From positions 7,409,001 through 7,473,000 of the forward strand of contig NZ_CP121666.1 of assembly GCF_029714325.1 (NCBI RefSeq): a stretch of 64,000 bases of DNA, written 5' to 3'. The position numbers were made by a program, and so were the translations under genes. Position 1 is the first letter of the stretch. Each line of letters begins with the position of its first letter. Source of the stretch: Bradyrhizobium sp. CB1717. Lineage in GTDB: Bacteria > Pseudomonadota > Alphaproteobacteria > Rhizobiales > Xanthobacteraceae. Shown one piece after another: positions 9,475-17,521 of the stretch. Under the pieces are notes generated by a model, which was not told the DNA's origin, searched no databases, and saw only the letters and a program-made list of their open reading frames with translations.

Positions 9475-11040
9475 CTACGGAACGACGGACTTCTGTGGCT
9501 CCGCCAGCCCAGCGGAAATGTCGTCGCCGGTCGGCAGGGTAAATCGAAATACAGCCCCCCCGGGGTTATTCGCGCTGACCCACAGCCGCCCTCCATGCGC
9601 CTGAATGATTGAGCGACAAATGGCTAGACCCATTCCCATCCCTTCGGGCTTAGTCGTATAGAAGGGCTCGAACAAGCGGTCGACAAGGTGCGGAGGCACG
9701 CCAGGTCCCGTGTCTTGTATGGATATAAGCACGCTGCCTGACGCATCCTTCGAAGCGCTGATCACGAGCTCGGTTTCGTTCCCAGCTAATCCGCTCATTG
9801 CGTCGACCGCATTCATGATAAGGTTCAGCATGACTTGTTGCAGCTGGACCAGGTCACCTTCGACAAAGGGCAGGTTGTTCGCAAGCTCTGTCCGAAGGCA
9901 GACCCCATGCTTGAGCACTTCGCTGCGCGTCAAGGCGATCACGTCAAGGACAGCGGTATTGACGTCGAGACGATCTTTCCGAGGCGGCGCCTTCTTCACG
10001 AGGCCGCGGATCCGTCCAATAACCTCTCCGGCCCGTTCTCCATCCTCAACAATCCGGTTCAAGGATCGACGGACCTGCGGAAGGTTGGCGGGTGCTCCGT
10101 CAAGCCAGTGCAAAGCAGCCTGGGCATTCATTACCATCGCAGCAATTGGCTGGTTGACTTCGTGGGCAATCGATGCCGTGAGATGCCCCAAAGTGGCGAC
10201 ACGATTAGCATGCGCTAGTTCGGCTTGCGCCGAGCGCAAGGCGTCGGATGCGAATACATGTTCTGTGAGGTCGCGAAAGATCAACAGAATCGCTTCGACG
10301 CGATCCGACGTCGAAATCAAGGGAGAATAGCTTACCGAGAGGAAATGCCTCGCATTAGGATATACAAACCAATCTGCGTATCTGACTTCTTCTCCGGCGA
10401 AACATCGGTCATGTTTCGGCTTGAGGATCTGCTCAAAGACCGTATTCCCTAAAACATCGGCGACATGCATCCCGACAAGGTCCTTCGCTGGCCTTCCTGC
10501 AATACGCTCGAAGACCGGGTTGACGCGCTGGTATCGATAGTCTCGTCCGATAATGCAGATGGCATCGGGTGAACGCTCGAAGACCATCTGCGTCAGATGC
10601 TCAGCTCGCTTAAGATCAGTGATATCTTGGACCGCCCCAAATGCACCGAGACAATGGCCCGACGAGTCTCTGGTCAGATCACCCCGGCTGTGGATGAACC
10701 GCACCTCACCGTCGGGTCTCACTATGCGATAATTCAGATCATAACGAGAGTCGCCGCGAAGCATCTCCTCTATCGCCGCGCTCCAGGCTGCGCGATCGTC
10801 CGAGTGTATCCGCTCGATGATTTCCTCAAGCCCAATGGTGCCTTCGCGTGGAGCTACGCCAAAGATGCGATAGGCTTCTTCTGAAAAGATGATCTGTTCC
10901 GATCCTAGGTGCCGTTCCCAGTAGCCGACGTGCGCGATGCGTTCAGCTTCTTCGAGCATCGCCTGCTTCCGGCGCAATTCATCCAGCTCCTCTTTGGAAG
11001 GACGACCAGTTGTCGCATCGGTCACTCGAAGCCTAGACAT
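9475..11040 (-). CDS. Orphan two-PAS sensor histidine kinase
   Basis: A cytoplasmic sensor kinase of about 521 residues. The N-terminus has a short helical segment, then PAS domain 1 (about residues 30-145, HVGYWERHLGSEQIIFSEEA), PAS domain 2 (about 150-265), a HisKA domain with the phospho-acceptor His in SIAHEVNQPIAAMV, and an HATPase_c domain with N box LIMNAVDAM, G1 box DTGPGVP and FEPFYTTKPEGMGMGLAI. No membrane segments are seen. ATG 11040 is chosen over TTG 11061 because GGGAGGG precedes it. This FixL/ThcS-like group usually pairs with a LuxR-type response regulator, and none is encoded beside it here. The signal sensed is unknown. Confidence 0.9.
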   Translation of the reverse strand: MSRLRVTDATTGRPSKEELDELRRKQAMLEEAERIAHVGYWERHLGSEQIIFSEEAYRIFGVAPREGTIGLEEIIERIHSDDRAAWSAAIEEMLRGDSRYDLNYRIVRPDGEVRFIHSRGDLTRDSSGHCLGAFGAVQDITDLKRAEHLTQMVFERSPDAICIIGRDYRYQRVNPVFERIAGRPAKDLVGMHVADVLGNTVFEQILKPKHDRCFAGEEVRYADWFVYPNARHFLSVSYSPLISTSDRVEAILLIFRDLTEHVFASDALRSAQAELAHANRVATLGHLTASIAHEVNQPIAAMVMNAQAALHWLDGAPANLPQVRRSLNRIVEDGERAGEVIGRIRGLVKKAPPRKDRLDVNTAVLDVIALTRSEVLKHGVCLRTELANNLPFVEGDLVQLQQVMLNLIMNAVDAMSGLAGNETELVISASKDASGSVLISIQDTGPGVPPHLVDRLFEPFYTTKPEGMGMGLAICRSIIQAHGGRLWVSANNPGGAVFRFTLPTGDDISAGLAEPQKSVVP

Positions 11041-11851
11041 AATTGTTGTTCCCTCCCGCAATCAGCGACAACGACTTTTCTCTAGACGCCCGCTCCGAAT
11101 AAGGGCCGCGGTCAACAACCGTCAGTCCGATATCCACACTCAGCAAGGAGTCACGCCCATCGATACGCCATCGAGTATCAACAGAAAAGGGGTGACAAAG
11201 AATAGCCAAGCGAGTCAACAGGATCAATCTGCTCTACGAAAAGAGCGGCGCTACCACTGGCCTCGAAAAAGCGGTCGTTCTTTGAGGCACAGCGGTCACT
11301 TGCCCTGCGTCCAGCCTGCATATCCCGTTCACTTGCTTTCACCGCCTTCACGAAGGGACAGCAATCCATCCCTAATTCTGCAAGGCCGTCCTTAAGTTAC
11401 TAACTCACATTGTAGACCGATCCGCTTAGGGCAAACTAATTTGCGCGAACACAGAGGCACCCAATCGCTCGGACGAGCCTGCATTTGCGCCCTCACCGGC
11501 AGCGCTCGTCTCATCAGAGCTCATCGGTTGCAGAGACGACACGCGTTCGCCTGATCATCCTCACGGCTTCGGAATCGCAACTGTCATTGCGGCTTCGAAA
11601 AATGCCGCAGTGATAGCTCAGAGGTTCTGAGGAGCGTCTGCCTTCCCGATTGCGAACTGTCAGCCGCGAGGAGGTGACGGGGATCGGGCGCTCGGTTGCT
11701 GTCGGGGTAGCGCTTCCGAAGCGCCGTCTCAGACTGTCGTACAGGATCTGAAAAAAGTTTTGATCGCACAGTAAAAAAGGCGCAACGGATCGTCTTACGA
11801 TGTCGTTGCGCGCAACTAGGCCTACCCGTAGACGAGGCCGTGAGCTCAACT
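11041..11851. other. No recognisable gene
   Basis: The region between the kinase start and the MarR stop has only short frames without family features. I saw no nod-box-like or tts-box-like sequence, tRNA or long repeat. The kinase promoter presumably lies in the part next to 11041. Confidence 0.45.
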
Positions 11852-12430
11852 CTACAGTTTGGCTCCAACATAGAACATCAGTATTGAAAGTGCGCTCTCG
11901 CGCTCGCTAGGCGTGAGTTGGCCAGCAAAGTAATCAACGTGAAACTTCACCTTCTCGTCGATCGCGTGGAGGAGCTCTTTTCCTGAGTCGGTAACACCAA
12001 CGAATGTAACCCGTTGATCTTGATCGTCGCGCCTACGATCTGCCAAGCCCTTTTCAACCAAGGTCCTAACCAGGGTGGAAGCAAAGGCCGGAGGTATGTC
12101 GAGCCGAGCGGCGATCTGATTTACCTGCAGATGCATTTCAGCGCTGCCGTAGATCTGGATGAGAGCCTGATGGGCCAAGGGGTCTATCCCGAAGGCTCTT
12201 GCCTGATCTTCGACTATGCGGAAGGCCTTGCGTAGAACATAACGAGCTTCTGCCACTCCTATGAAATACGTGTGCTTATCTTCCGTCTCGCGAGATTTTT
12301 TTGCTGCGTTCCTTCGGCGCCTCAGTCGTTCAAGATCGAGTGGTTGAGGAGTGAAGGCCGTAGACGGAGCAGGTTCTCGGGCACGCTCGTCGGCTCTTTT
12401 TGCTTTAGTTGCCATATCCAATCTTTCCAT
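11852..12430 (-). CDS. MarR-family transcriptional regulator
   Basis: A 192-residue protein with a charged N-terminal extension (about 60 residues) followed by a MarR winged helix: ALIQIYGSAEMHLQVNQIAA, recognition region IPPAFASTLVRTLVEKG, and wing RRRDDQDQRVTFVGVTDSG. The C-terminal dimerisation helices end with LSILMFYVGAKL. The start may be ATG 12430 or ATG 12415 (MATKAK). MarR proteins usually repress neighbouring catabolic genes and are released by an aromatic ligand. It sits 104 bp downstream of the amidase operon in the same orientation, so it is a good candidate regulator of that operon and of the divergent HpaB-type gene; this is inferred from position only. Confidence 0.9.
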   Translation of the reverse strand: MERLDMATKAKRADERAREPAPSTAFTPQPLDLERLRRRRNAAKKSRETEDKHTYFIGVAEARYVLRKAFRIVEDQARAFGIDPLAHQALIQIYGSAEMHLQVNQIAARLDIPPAFASTLVRTLVEKGLADRRRDDQDQRVTFVGVTDSGKELLHAIDEKVKFHVDYFAGQLTPSERESALSILMFYVGAKL

Positions 12431-12534
12431 TCGGTGCAGCCGAGTCGGCTACGTCAGTCCGGCAAATAACATGGATACACAAGGTAAGTAAGTGACTTTG
12501 CGTAGATATATTTGCCAGATGCGTCATGTCAACG

Positions 12535-13929
12535 TCACTCGCCCTTGAAACGCACAGCTTTGATGCCGCTCTCGAGCTCTGCGGCCAACGAAAGTAGCGG
12601 CCAATCGCTACGACTGGCCCCTATCACCATCAGGCCTACTGGAGCTGTTGCGGGTTCTTGGCAAGGCAGGCTAATCGCGCAACCGTCCAATGCATTAACA
12701 ATGGTTGTGTTTCGTAGCATCAGAAGATTGGCGCGGGAATACGCCTCGTCGCTCGTCTCGAGCTCGCCGATTCGGGGTGCAATAGTCGGGACGGTCGGTG
12801 CCAGGACGGCATCGAATCCCGTCAACTCTCGCTCCCATTCGGAGATTAGGCGCGTCCTCAGCTGAAGGCGGCGGATATAGTCAGCAGCCCGGTGTTTAGC
12901 ACCTCTTTCTATCCGGGAGCGTACCCGCGGATCGTAGGCAGCCCCCTTTCGACCGAGCAGTGTTTCATGCCATTCGAATGCCTCAGCAGCCACAATACCC
13001 CCGTCCTGCATGATCTCGGCCAGGTTAGCGACCGCGCTGCTGTGGCGTTCAACCAGCTTGAATCCCAAATCAGACAGAAGGTTGAGCGTTTGCTCGTAAG
13101 TCCGGGCGACCTGAGCATCGAGATCCTCCAAGACCTGGTTCTTCAGCACCATGAAGGTAGCGGGGTGGCGCATGGAGGGTGGCTGAGGCGATACATTGTG
13201 ACCGGACAACACGCCGTAGAGCCGTGCGCATTCGCCGACGCTGGGAGCTAGCGGCCCGATCGAATCAAATGAGGGGGAGAGAGGAAGAGTGCCTTGCAGG
13301 GGTACCGTTCGGGCTGTCGGTTTGAACCCAACGAGACCACATAGTGCCGCCGGAATCCGTACCGAGCCACCGGTATCGGTACCAATGGCCGCTTCTGCCA
13401 TTCGATCAGTAACCGATATTGCAGCGCCGGAAGAGGATCCGCCCGGGATGCGCCGTTGGTCTCGTTCCCATGGATTGGCTGGCGTTCCGAAGTGCGGATT
13501 AAGCCCGAGGCCACTAAAGGCGAATTCGGTCATCGTTGTGCGACCGATGATAATCGCGCCGGCCTCGCGAAGGCGCCGGACGATCTCCGCGTCGCGTGGG
13601 GCAGGCTCCTCGCCCGTTCTCGCTCGCGAGCCGGCGCGCGTCACCTCACCTGTGGCGTCGAACAGGTCCTTAATTGAGACGACCATGCCTGCCAGTGGAG
13701 GCAACTCGATCCTGAGAACGAGCGCCTGATCGAAATAGTCGGCGGTAAGCTTGGCCTCGTCCGCATAAATTCGCGTGAAAGTATTAGAGCCTTCGCCCCT
13801 GGGATCCGCCGCGTTCTCGAGGCAATGCTCCACCTTGGCGCGAATTGTTGGTGCCAGCGCCATGCGCTCCTCCATTTTGGCGAAATCAGCTCGTACTTGA
13901 ACTTTTGACGTAGGGTGCTTCGGTATCAC
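12535..13929 (-). CDS. Amidase-signature hydrolase
   Basis: A 464-residue amidase-signature enzyme with the full Ser-cisSer-Lys triad: Lys in VVSIKDLFDATG, cis-Ser in RRIPGGSSSGAAISV, and nucleophilic Ser in IGTDTGGSVRIPAALCG. The family cleaves amide bonds of small molecules, but substrate range cannot be read from the sequence. Its ATG overlaps the stop of the upstream flavin reductase gene (ATGA at 13926-13929), indicating translational coupling. In this catabolic operon it probably removes ammonia or an amine from a ring- or chain-oxidised intermediate, which is an inference from context. Confidence 0.92.
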   Translation of the reverse strand: MIPKHPTSKVQVRADFAKMEERMALAPTIRAKVEHCLENAADPRGEGSNTFTRIYADEAKLTADYFDQALVLRIELPPLAGMVVSIKDLFDATGEVTRAGSRARTGEEPAPRDAEIVRRLREAGAIIIGRTTMTEFAFSGLGLNPHFGTPANPWERDQRRIPGGSSSGAAISVTDRMAEAAIGTDTGGSVRIPAALCGLVGFKPTARTVPLQGTLPLSPSFDSIGPLAPSVGECARLYGVLSGHNVSPQPPSMRHPATFMVLKNQVLEDLDAQVARTYEQTLNLLSDLGFKLVERHSSAVANLAEIMQDGGIVAAEAFEWHETLLGRKGAAYDPRVRSRIERGAKHRAADYIRRLQLRTRLISEWERELTGFDAVLAPTVPTIAPRIGELETSDEAYSRANLLMLRNTTIVNALDGCAISLPCQEPATAPVGLMVIGASRSDWPLLSLAAELESGIKAVRFKGE

Positions 13930-14459
13930 CAGCCGTGGAGAGCAAAATCGATGTCCGGTGATGCTGGGGCCGTGGAGGCCCGCGCCAAGGCGCTGTAACT
14001 GCCCCTGAAGAATAGCAGCGGACCCGCGCCAGCTGTTCGAGTTTCGAACCGCGATACCCTACAGACGAATATGTCGTGATCCCCTCCGTCGTATGTAGCG
14101 TAGGCGGCGCATTCGAAGTATGCGAGCCAGTCGGACAACAGTGGCGACCCGTTTTGCATCCGGCTGACCGTCAGATGCGCCCATTTGTCGCCTCCGCTCT
14201 TCGCAAATCGGTTCGAAAGGTCTTTCTTGTCTTCCGGCAAAATAATGACGCCGTAGTTTGCGGCCGATCGCCATTGATCTATTCCGAGGGCGCGCCGCGA
14301 TAAGCTGAACAATATTAGCGGCGGGTCCAGAGACACCGAATTGAAGGAGCTCACGGTGGCCCCAAGACGTCCTTGAGGCGTTTCAGCGGTAATGATAGCA
14401 ACGCCGGTTGCGAATGACCCGAGAGCATCTCGAAAGGCGCGAGAGTCGAAGCTTTCCAT
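13926..14459 (-). CDS. Flavin reductase-like protein (HpaC/RutF family)
   Basis: A 177-residue flavin reductase-domain protein with SFATGVAIITAETPQGRLGA, the substrate-loop motif FNSVSLDPPLILFSLSRRA, and the C-terminal FFRGSYSAL. It supplies reduced FMN or FAD to a partner monooxygenase in the cytoplasm. The obvious partner is the HpaB-type oxygenase encoded divergently at 17522-19015, making a two-component flavin-dependent hydroxylase. The gene overlaps the amidase start by four bases. Confidence 0.9.
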   Translation of the reverse strand: MESFDSRAFRDALGSFATGVAIITAETPQGRLGATVSSFNSVSLDPPLILFSLSRRALGIDQWRSAANYGVIILPEDKKDLSNRFAKSGGDKWAHLTVSRMQNGSPLLSDWLAYFECAAYATYDGGDHDIFVCRVSRFETRTAGAGPLLFFRGSYSALARASTAPASPDIDFALHGW

Positions 14460-14468
14460 CTGGCCCGC

Positions 14469-15401
14469 CTAGATATTTTTGGGTTGCCATAACGATTGAA
14501 AGCGCGTCGCCACTACGTCATCATAGGCCGGCGCACCATTTAAAATACCGACTCTGCTGCAAAAGACGTTCATGCCTTCCACGAACGTCCTAGAGATTCC
14601 CGCCGAATATTGTGGAATGTCGCGGCGGATTAAATCGGTTATCAGCTTCGCTTCCGTAGCGGGGAATACTTTGGCGCCTACTTCAGCAGCTTTCTTTGGC
14701 GCAGCCTTGAGAATCTCTTGCGTGCGAACGATCGCCCTCACAACCGCCTCGACTTGCTGTGGATCTGTCGCGATCTTCCGTTCAGTCGTCGCGATTGAAG
14801 CCATGGTATAGTTGAAGCATTCCGCCGGGCCATCGCCCCGGCGCACATCGATGACAACGGATCCGGCTCCGGAACGTACAGCTGTTTCTGCGCCCATTCC
14901 GTTTGCCCAGAAGCCGTCAATCAGACCGTTCTCAAGGGCACGAGCTGCTGTGAGACCGAAGTTTACGGTCTTACCCATGGCGCCAGGCACTGGTGCGATC
15001 TGGACCTCGTCCCTGTTGAGGTCGATTCCCCCAGCGATGAGCAGCTGGCGAAGTCCCATGTCAACCCAAGGCGCGGCACCTATTCTCCGCCCCTTTACGA
15101 TCGATAGATCGTTCCGCTGCGGGCTGAGATCCTTGCGCATGACCAGAAACCAATACATCCCTTGGCCTTGCGCGCAGACAAGCTTGACACCGTTCCACTC
15201 GGGAAACGCGCTAAGCGCCGAATGAGCCGAACCTGCAACAAAATCTAGGTCTCCGTTCTGCAGAGCTGCGTAGGCACGGTCCACAGGGAAGACGAGCTCA
15301 ATCTCGGCATTCACTCCTTCCTCCCTCATAATTCCGAGCTCGACGGCCGCGACAGCCGGAAAGTATGAATTCGAGATGAGATCGGGCACTCCGATTTTCA
15401 T
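14469..15401 (-). CDS. NMT1/THI5-like (NitT/TauT type) solute-binding protein without signal peptide
   Basis: This is about 310 residues. MKIGVPDLISNSYFPAVAAV opens directly into the first beta-strand of the mature SsuA/THI5 fold, followed by LQNGDLDFVAGSAHSALSAF and ALENGLIDGFWANGMGAE, typical of this family. No signal peptide precedes ATG 15401. GTG 15413, which overlaps the SDR stop as GTGA, adds only four residues. No ABC permease or ATPase gene is in the operon. It may therefore be a cytoplasmic binding protein or enzyme-like family member, or depend on an unlinked transporter. The gene is coupled to the SDR upstream. Confidence 0.82.
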   Translation of the reverse strand: MKIGVPDLISNSYFPAVAAVELGIMREEGVNAEIELVFPVDRAYAALQNGDLDFVAGSAHSALSAFPEWNGVKLVCAQGQGMYWFLVMRKDLSPQRNDLSIVKGRRIGAAPWVDMGLRQLLIAGGIDLNRDEVQIAPVPGAMGKTVNFGLTAARALENGLIDGFWANGMGAETAVRSGAGSVVIDVRRGDGPAECFNYTMASIATTERKIATDPQQVEAVVRAIVRTQEILKAAPKKAAEVGAKVFPATEAKLITDLIRRDIPQYSAGISRTFVEGMNVFCSRVGILNGAPAYDDVVATRFQSLWQPKNI

Positions 15402-15409
15402 GCGGATAC

Positions 15410-16249
15410 TCACGGTTGAGTAGAAGGGAAGACCGACTGAGCGCCTAGCTGAGGCCAAGCAACGGGCGCGCTGGCCTCGGCGAGGCGACGCTCGAGTGGC
15501 AGTTGAGGATTCCATCTGCGGGCGATCAAGCGAAGCCCATTGATCTGATCCGCTTCGTCGGAGCAGAGCCAGATCAAAGGGGCACGCATTTGCTCGGGCT
15601 GGATTAACTTGTCGGCTGGCAGGCCGTTTTCTGATGGCACCTGGCGCGTGTTTACCGGGCCTCCTGGAACCAGAACGTTGGCCGTCACGCCAGTCCCGTC
15701 CACATCTCCAGCCATGATCCGTGATGCAGCTTCCAATGCAGCCTTGCACGGTCCATAACTGCCGATGCCGGGGCGATACATCGTGTCAAGGCTCGTGGTG
15801 ATATTCACTATTCGACCCCAACTTCTCTCAAGCATCGGCCTCACGAAAGTTCGAGACATCAGTTGAGGCCCGAATACGTTTACACGAAGCATAGCGAGCC
15901 AGAGTTCGTCACTCACCTCCCAGAACTTTGCCCTGTCGGTGAGATATCGGCTGGAGATGCTCTCAGGCCCGATTGCTGCATTGTTCACGAGAACGTCGAC
16001 GCCCCCGAAGTGACTCTCCGCTTCGACTTTCAGTGCCTCAGCCGATGCCGGGTCCGCAACGTCCATTGCCCGGGTGAGGACCTGCCCACCCTTGGCTTTG
16101 AGTTGCACACCCGTTGCGGTCAACGCATGTGCGTCAATATCGACAAGGACAAGATTTGCGCCGATTTCGGCCAAACCTTCCGCCATTGATCGGCCGATCC
16201 CGCGCGCGGCGCCTGTAATGAGGGCCGTCTTGCCCTTGAGCGACATCAT
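15410..16249 (-). CDS. Short-chain dehydrogenase/reductase
   Basis: A classical SDR of about 279 residues with cofactor motif TGAARGIGRS near the N-terminus, VDVLVNNAAIGPES, catalytic Ser in VNITTSLDT and the YxxxK pair in GSYGPCKAAL. It has a longer C-terminal tail than usual (after ADQINGLRL) rich in Arg, Leu and Pro. ATG 16249 is chosen because the fold starts immediately (MMSLKGKTALITG). It probably oxidises or reduces an alcohol/ketone intermediate with NAD(P). It lies 13 bp downstream of the cupin gene in the operon. Confidence 0.9.
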   Translation of the reverse strand: MMSLKGKTALITGAARGIGRSMAEGLAEIGANLVLVDIDAHALTATGVQLKAKGGQVLTRAMDVADPASAEALKVEAESHFGGVDVLVNNAAIGPESISSRYLTDRAKFWEVSDELWLAMLRVNVFGPQLMSRTFVRPMLERSWGRIVNITTSLDTMYRPGIGSYGPCKAALEAASRIMAGDVDGTGVTANVLVPGGPVNTRQVPSENGLPADKLIQPEQMRAPLIWLCSDEADQINGLRLIARRWNPQLPLERRLAEASAPVAWPQLGAQSVFPSTQP

Positions 16250-16262
16250 GCAAACTCGCCCG

Positions 16263-16655
16263 TCACTTGTTGGTTGGCTTTTCGCTGAAATAATGCAGCT
16301 CGAACAGCAAGCACCCTCCGTTTGACTTGAACGGCCCATGGTAAGCTCCCGGGGGACGACAAGCATAAGTATTCGGAGCGAATGCAGCGCCTCCATTGCC
16401 AGATTTGTCATTGCCGACGGTCAAGTCACCTGAAATGAGGAATACCTCTTCCCAGTACTCATGTACGAAAGGATCGGTCGTAAACACGCCAGGATCGAAC
16501 CTGAGCAGGCGGCTCCTGCCGCCCGCCTTGCCGTCCTCGTTGAAATCGCTCGCGAGAATCTTCTGCTTGATGCCTTCTGGATACCCGGGCGGTGTTTCCC
16601 AGCCGCTCTGCAGATCCAGCGTGTGGAATTCGAGATGAGGTTTACCATTCGACAT
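16263..16655 (-). CDS. Cupin-domain protein
   Basis: A 130-residue single-domain cupin with LLRFDPGVFTTDPFVHEYWE and EVFLISGDLTVGND for motif 1 and RPPGAYHGPFKSNGGCLLFE for motif 2. The metal-binding pattern is partly retained: a His and Glu in VHEYWEE and a His in AYHGPF. The role is unknown; small cupins in catabolic operons may be dioxygenases, isomerases or sensors. ATG 16655 has GGAG eleven bases upstream. It lies 8 bp after the DUF2848 gene. Confidence 0.8.
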   Translation of the reverse strand: MSNGKPHLEFHTLDLQSGWETPPGYPEGIKQKILASDFNEDGKAGGRSRLLRFDPGVFTTDPFVHEYWEEVFLISGDLTVGNDKSGNGGAAFAPNTYACRPPGAYHGPFKSNGGCLLFELHYFSEKPTNK

Positions 16656-16663
16656 ATTCGTGC

Positions 16664-17356
16664 TCACTCCGTTGGTAGGGTCTTGACGGTATAGCTGTGA
16701 TGGAGGGCCCTCCCGAGAACCGGGTCTGCTAACTCCAGCTCGTAAGAATCGCCGTGTTCGATGGCTCCATGTACGGGTAAGGTCCCACAGAACATTGCGG
16801 TCGACATCGGCAGCCCGCTGCCCGCACCAAAGCAACGGGTCATCAGGTCGTGGGGATGTCGCATCGCTTTCAGCGATCCTTCTTGATACAGCCGGCGCTC
16901 GCCGTTTATGACAGCGTAGGAACGCATTTGGAGCTCGTCCCAGTGATCCTCGACGTCCGCCAGAAGCCACCAGCTGCGGCCAATCGGCTTGGGGCAGGAC
17001 TGCTTTGAAATCGTGATGCCAATGGTTTCGATCTTGCGATCGGTATGATCCGAACCCAAGCCGAGGCAGACACTTTCTTTCAGCCGCATCAAGACCGGCT
17101 CAACTTCTCCGCTCGAATTGTTGCCGACGACTTCAATCATTTCGTCCGTCGTGAGGAGCGATGAGGCGACCCTGTAGAAAATCGGGGTCGTCTTCGGTCG
17201 CGGCACTCCCAACTTCTCGAGTTCCTCAATGTGCGCCAGTAGCGCGGCTTCGTTGCTGCCGGTCCAGCCGGCAATGATCAAATCCCTGATTGTCCCCTTG
17301 ACGAGATCGGCCGATCCCCCTCGCTCTGACACGATAAGCTCATCCAATTTCGTCAC
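16664..17356 (-). CDS. DUF2848 protein (FAH-fold-like)
   Basis: A protein of about 230 residues matching DUF2848 by its AGWTGSNEAALLAHIEELEKL segment, then VPRPKTTPIFYRVASSLLTT and CFGAGSGLPMSTAMFCGTLP. The family is distantly similar to fumarylacetoacetate hydrolases, which cleave C-C bonds of ring-fission products, but its activity is not established. GTG 17356 is preferred because GGAG lies nine bases upstream; TTG 17407 would add 17 atypical residues. It is the first gene of the minus-strand operon and is divergent from the HpaB-type gene. Confidence 0.85.
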   Translation of the reverse strand: MTKLDELIVSERGGSADLVKGTIRDLIIAGWTGSNEAALLAHIEELEKLGVPRPKTTPIFYRVASSLLTTDEMIEVVGNNSSGEVEPVLMRLKESVCLGLGSDHTDRKIETIGITISKQSCPKPIGRSWWLLADVEDHWDELQMRSYAVINGERRLYQEGSLKAMRHPHDLMTRCFGAGSGLPMSTAMFCGTLPVHGAIEHGDSYELELADPVLGRALHHSYTVKTLPTE

Positions 17357-17453
17357 TTTGTACCACTCCGCCACGTGTGTCTTCCGCGGTCCATCCGTGC
17401 AGTGCAATGCAAATGAACTGATAGGGCCGCTCTTTTCGGTTGAAATCGAACGC

Positions 17454-17487
17454 TAAGTAGACTACCTATGTTAGCTGACGTATGTCA
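17454..17487. promoter_or_regulatory. Divergent control region with two dyads
   Basis: Between the two divergent genes lie an imperfect dyad TAAGTAGACTACCTA (17454-17468; GTAG/CTAC core) and, seven bases on, TGACGTATGTCA (17476-17487; TGAC/GTCA arms). Both fall upstream of the preferred HpaB-type start GTG 17522. They are plausible operators for the MarR protein or another regulator, but no consensus supports the assignment. Confidence 0.35.
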
Positions 17488-17521
17488 AAACATTTCTCAT
17501 ACCACCAAATGGAGCTCGCCA

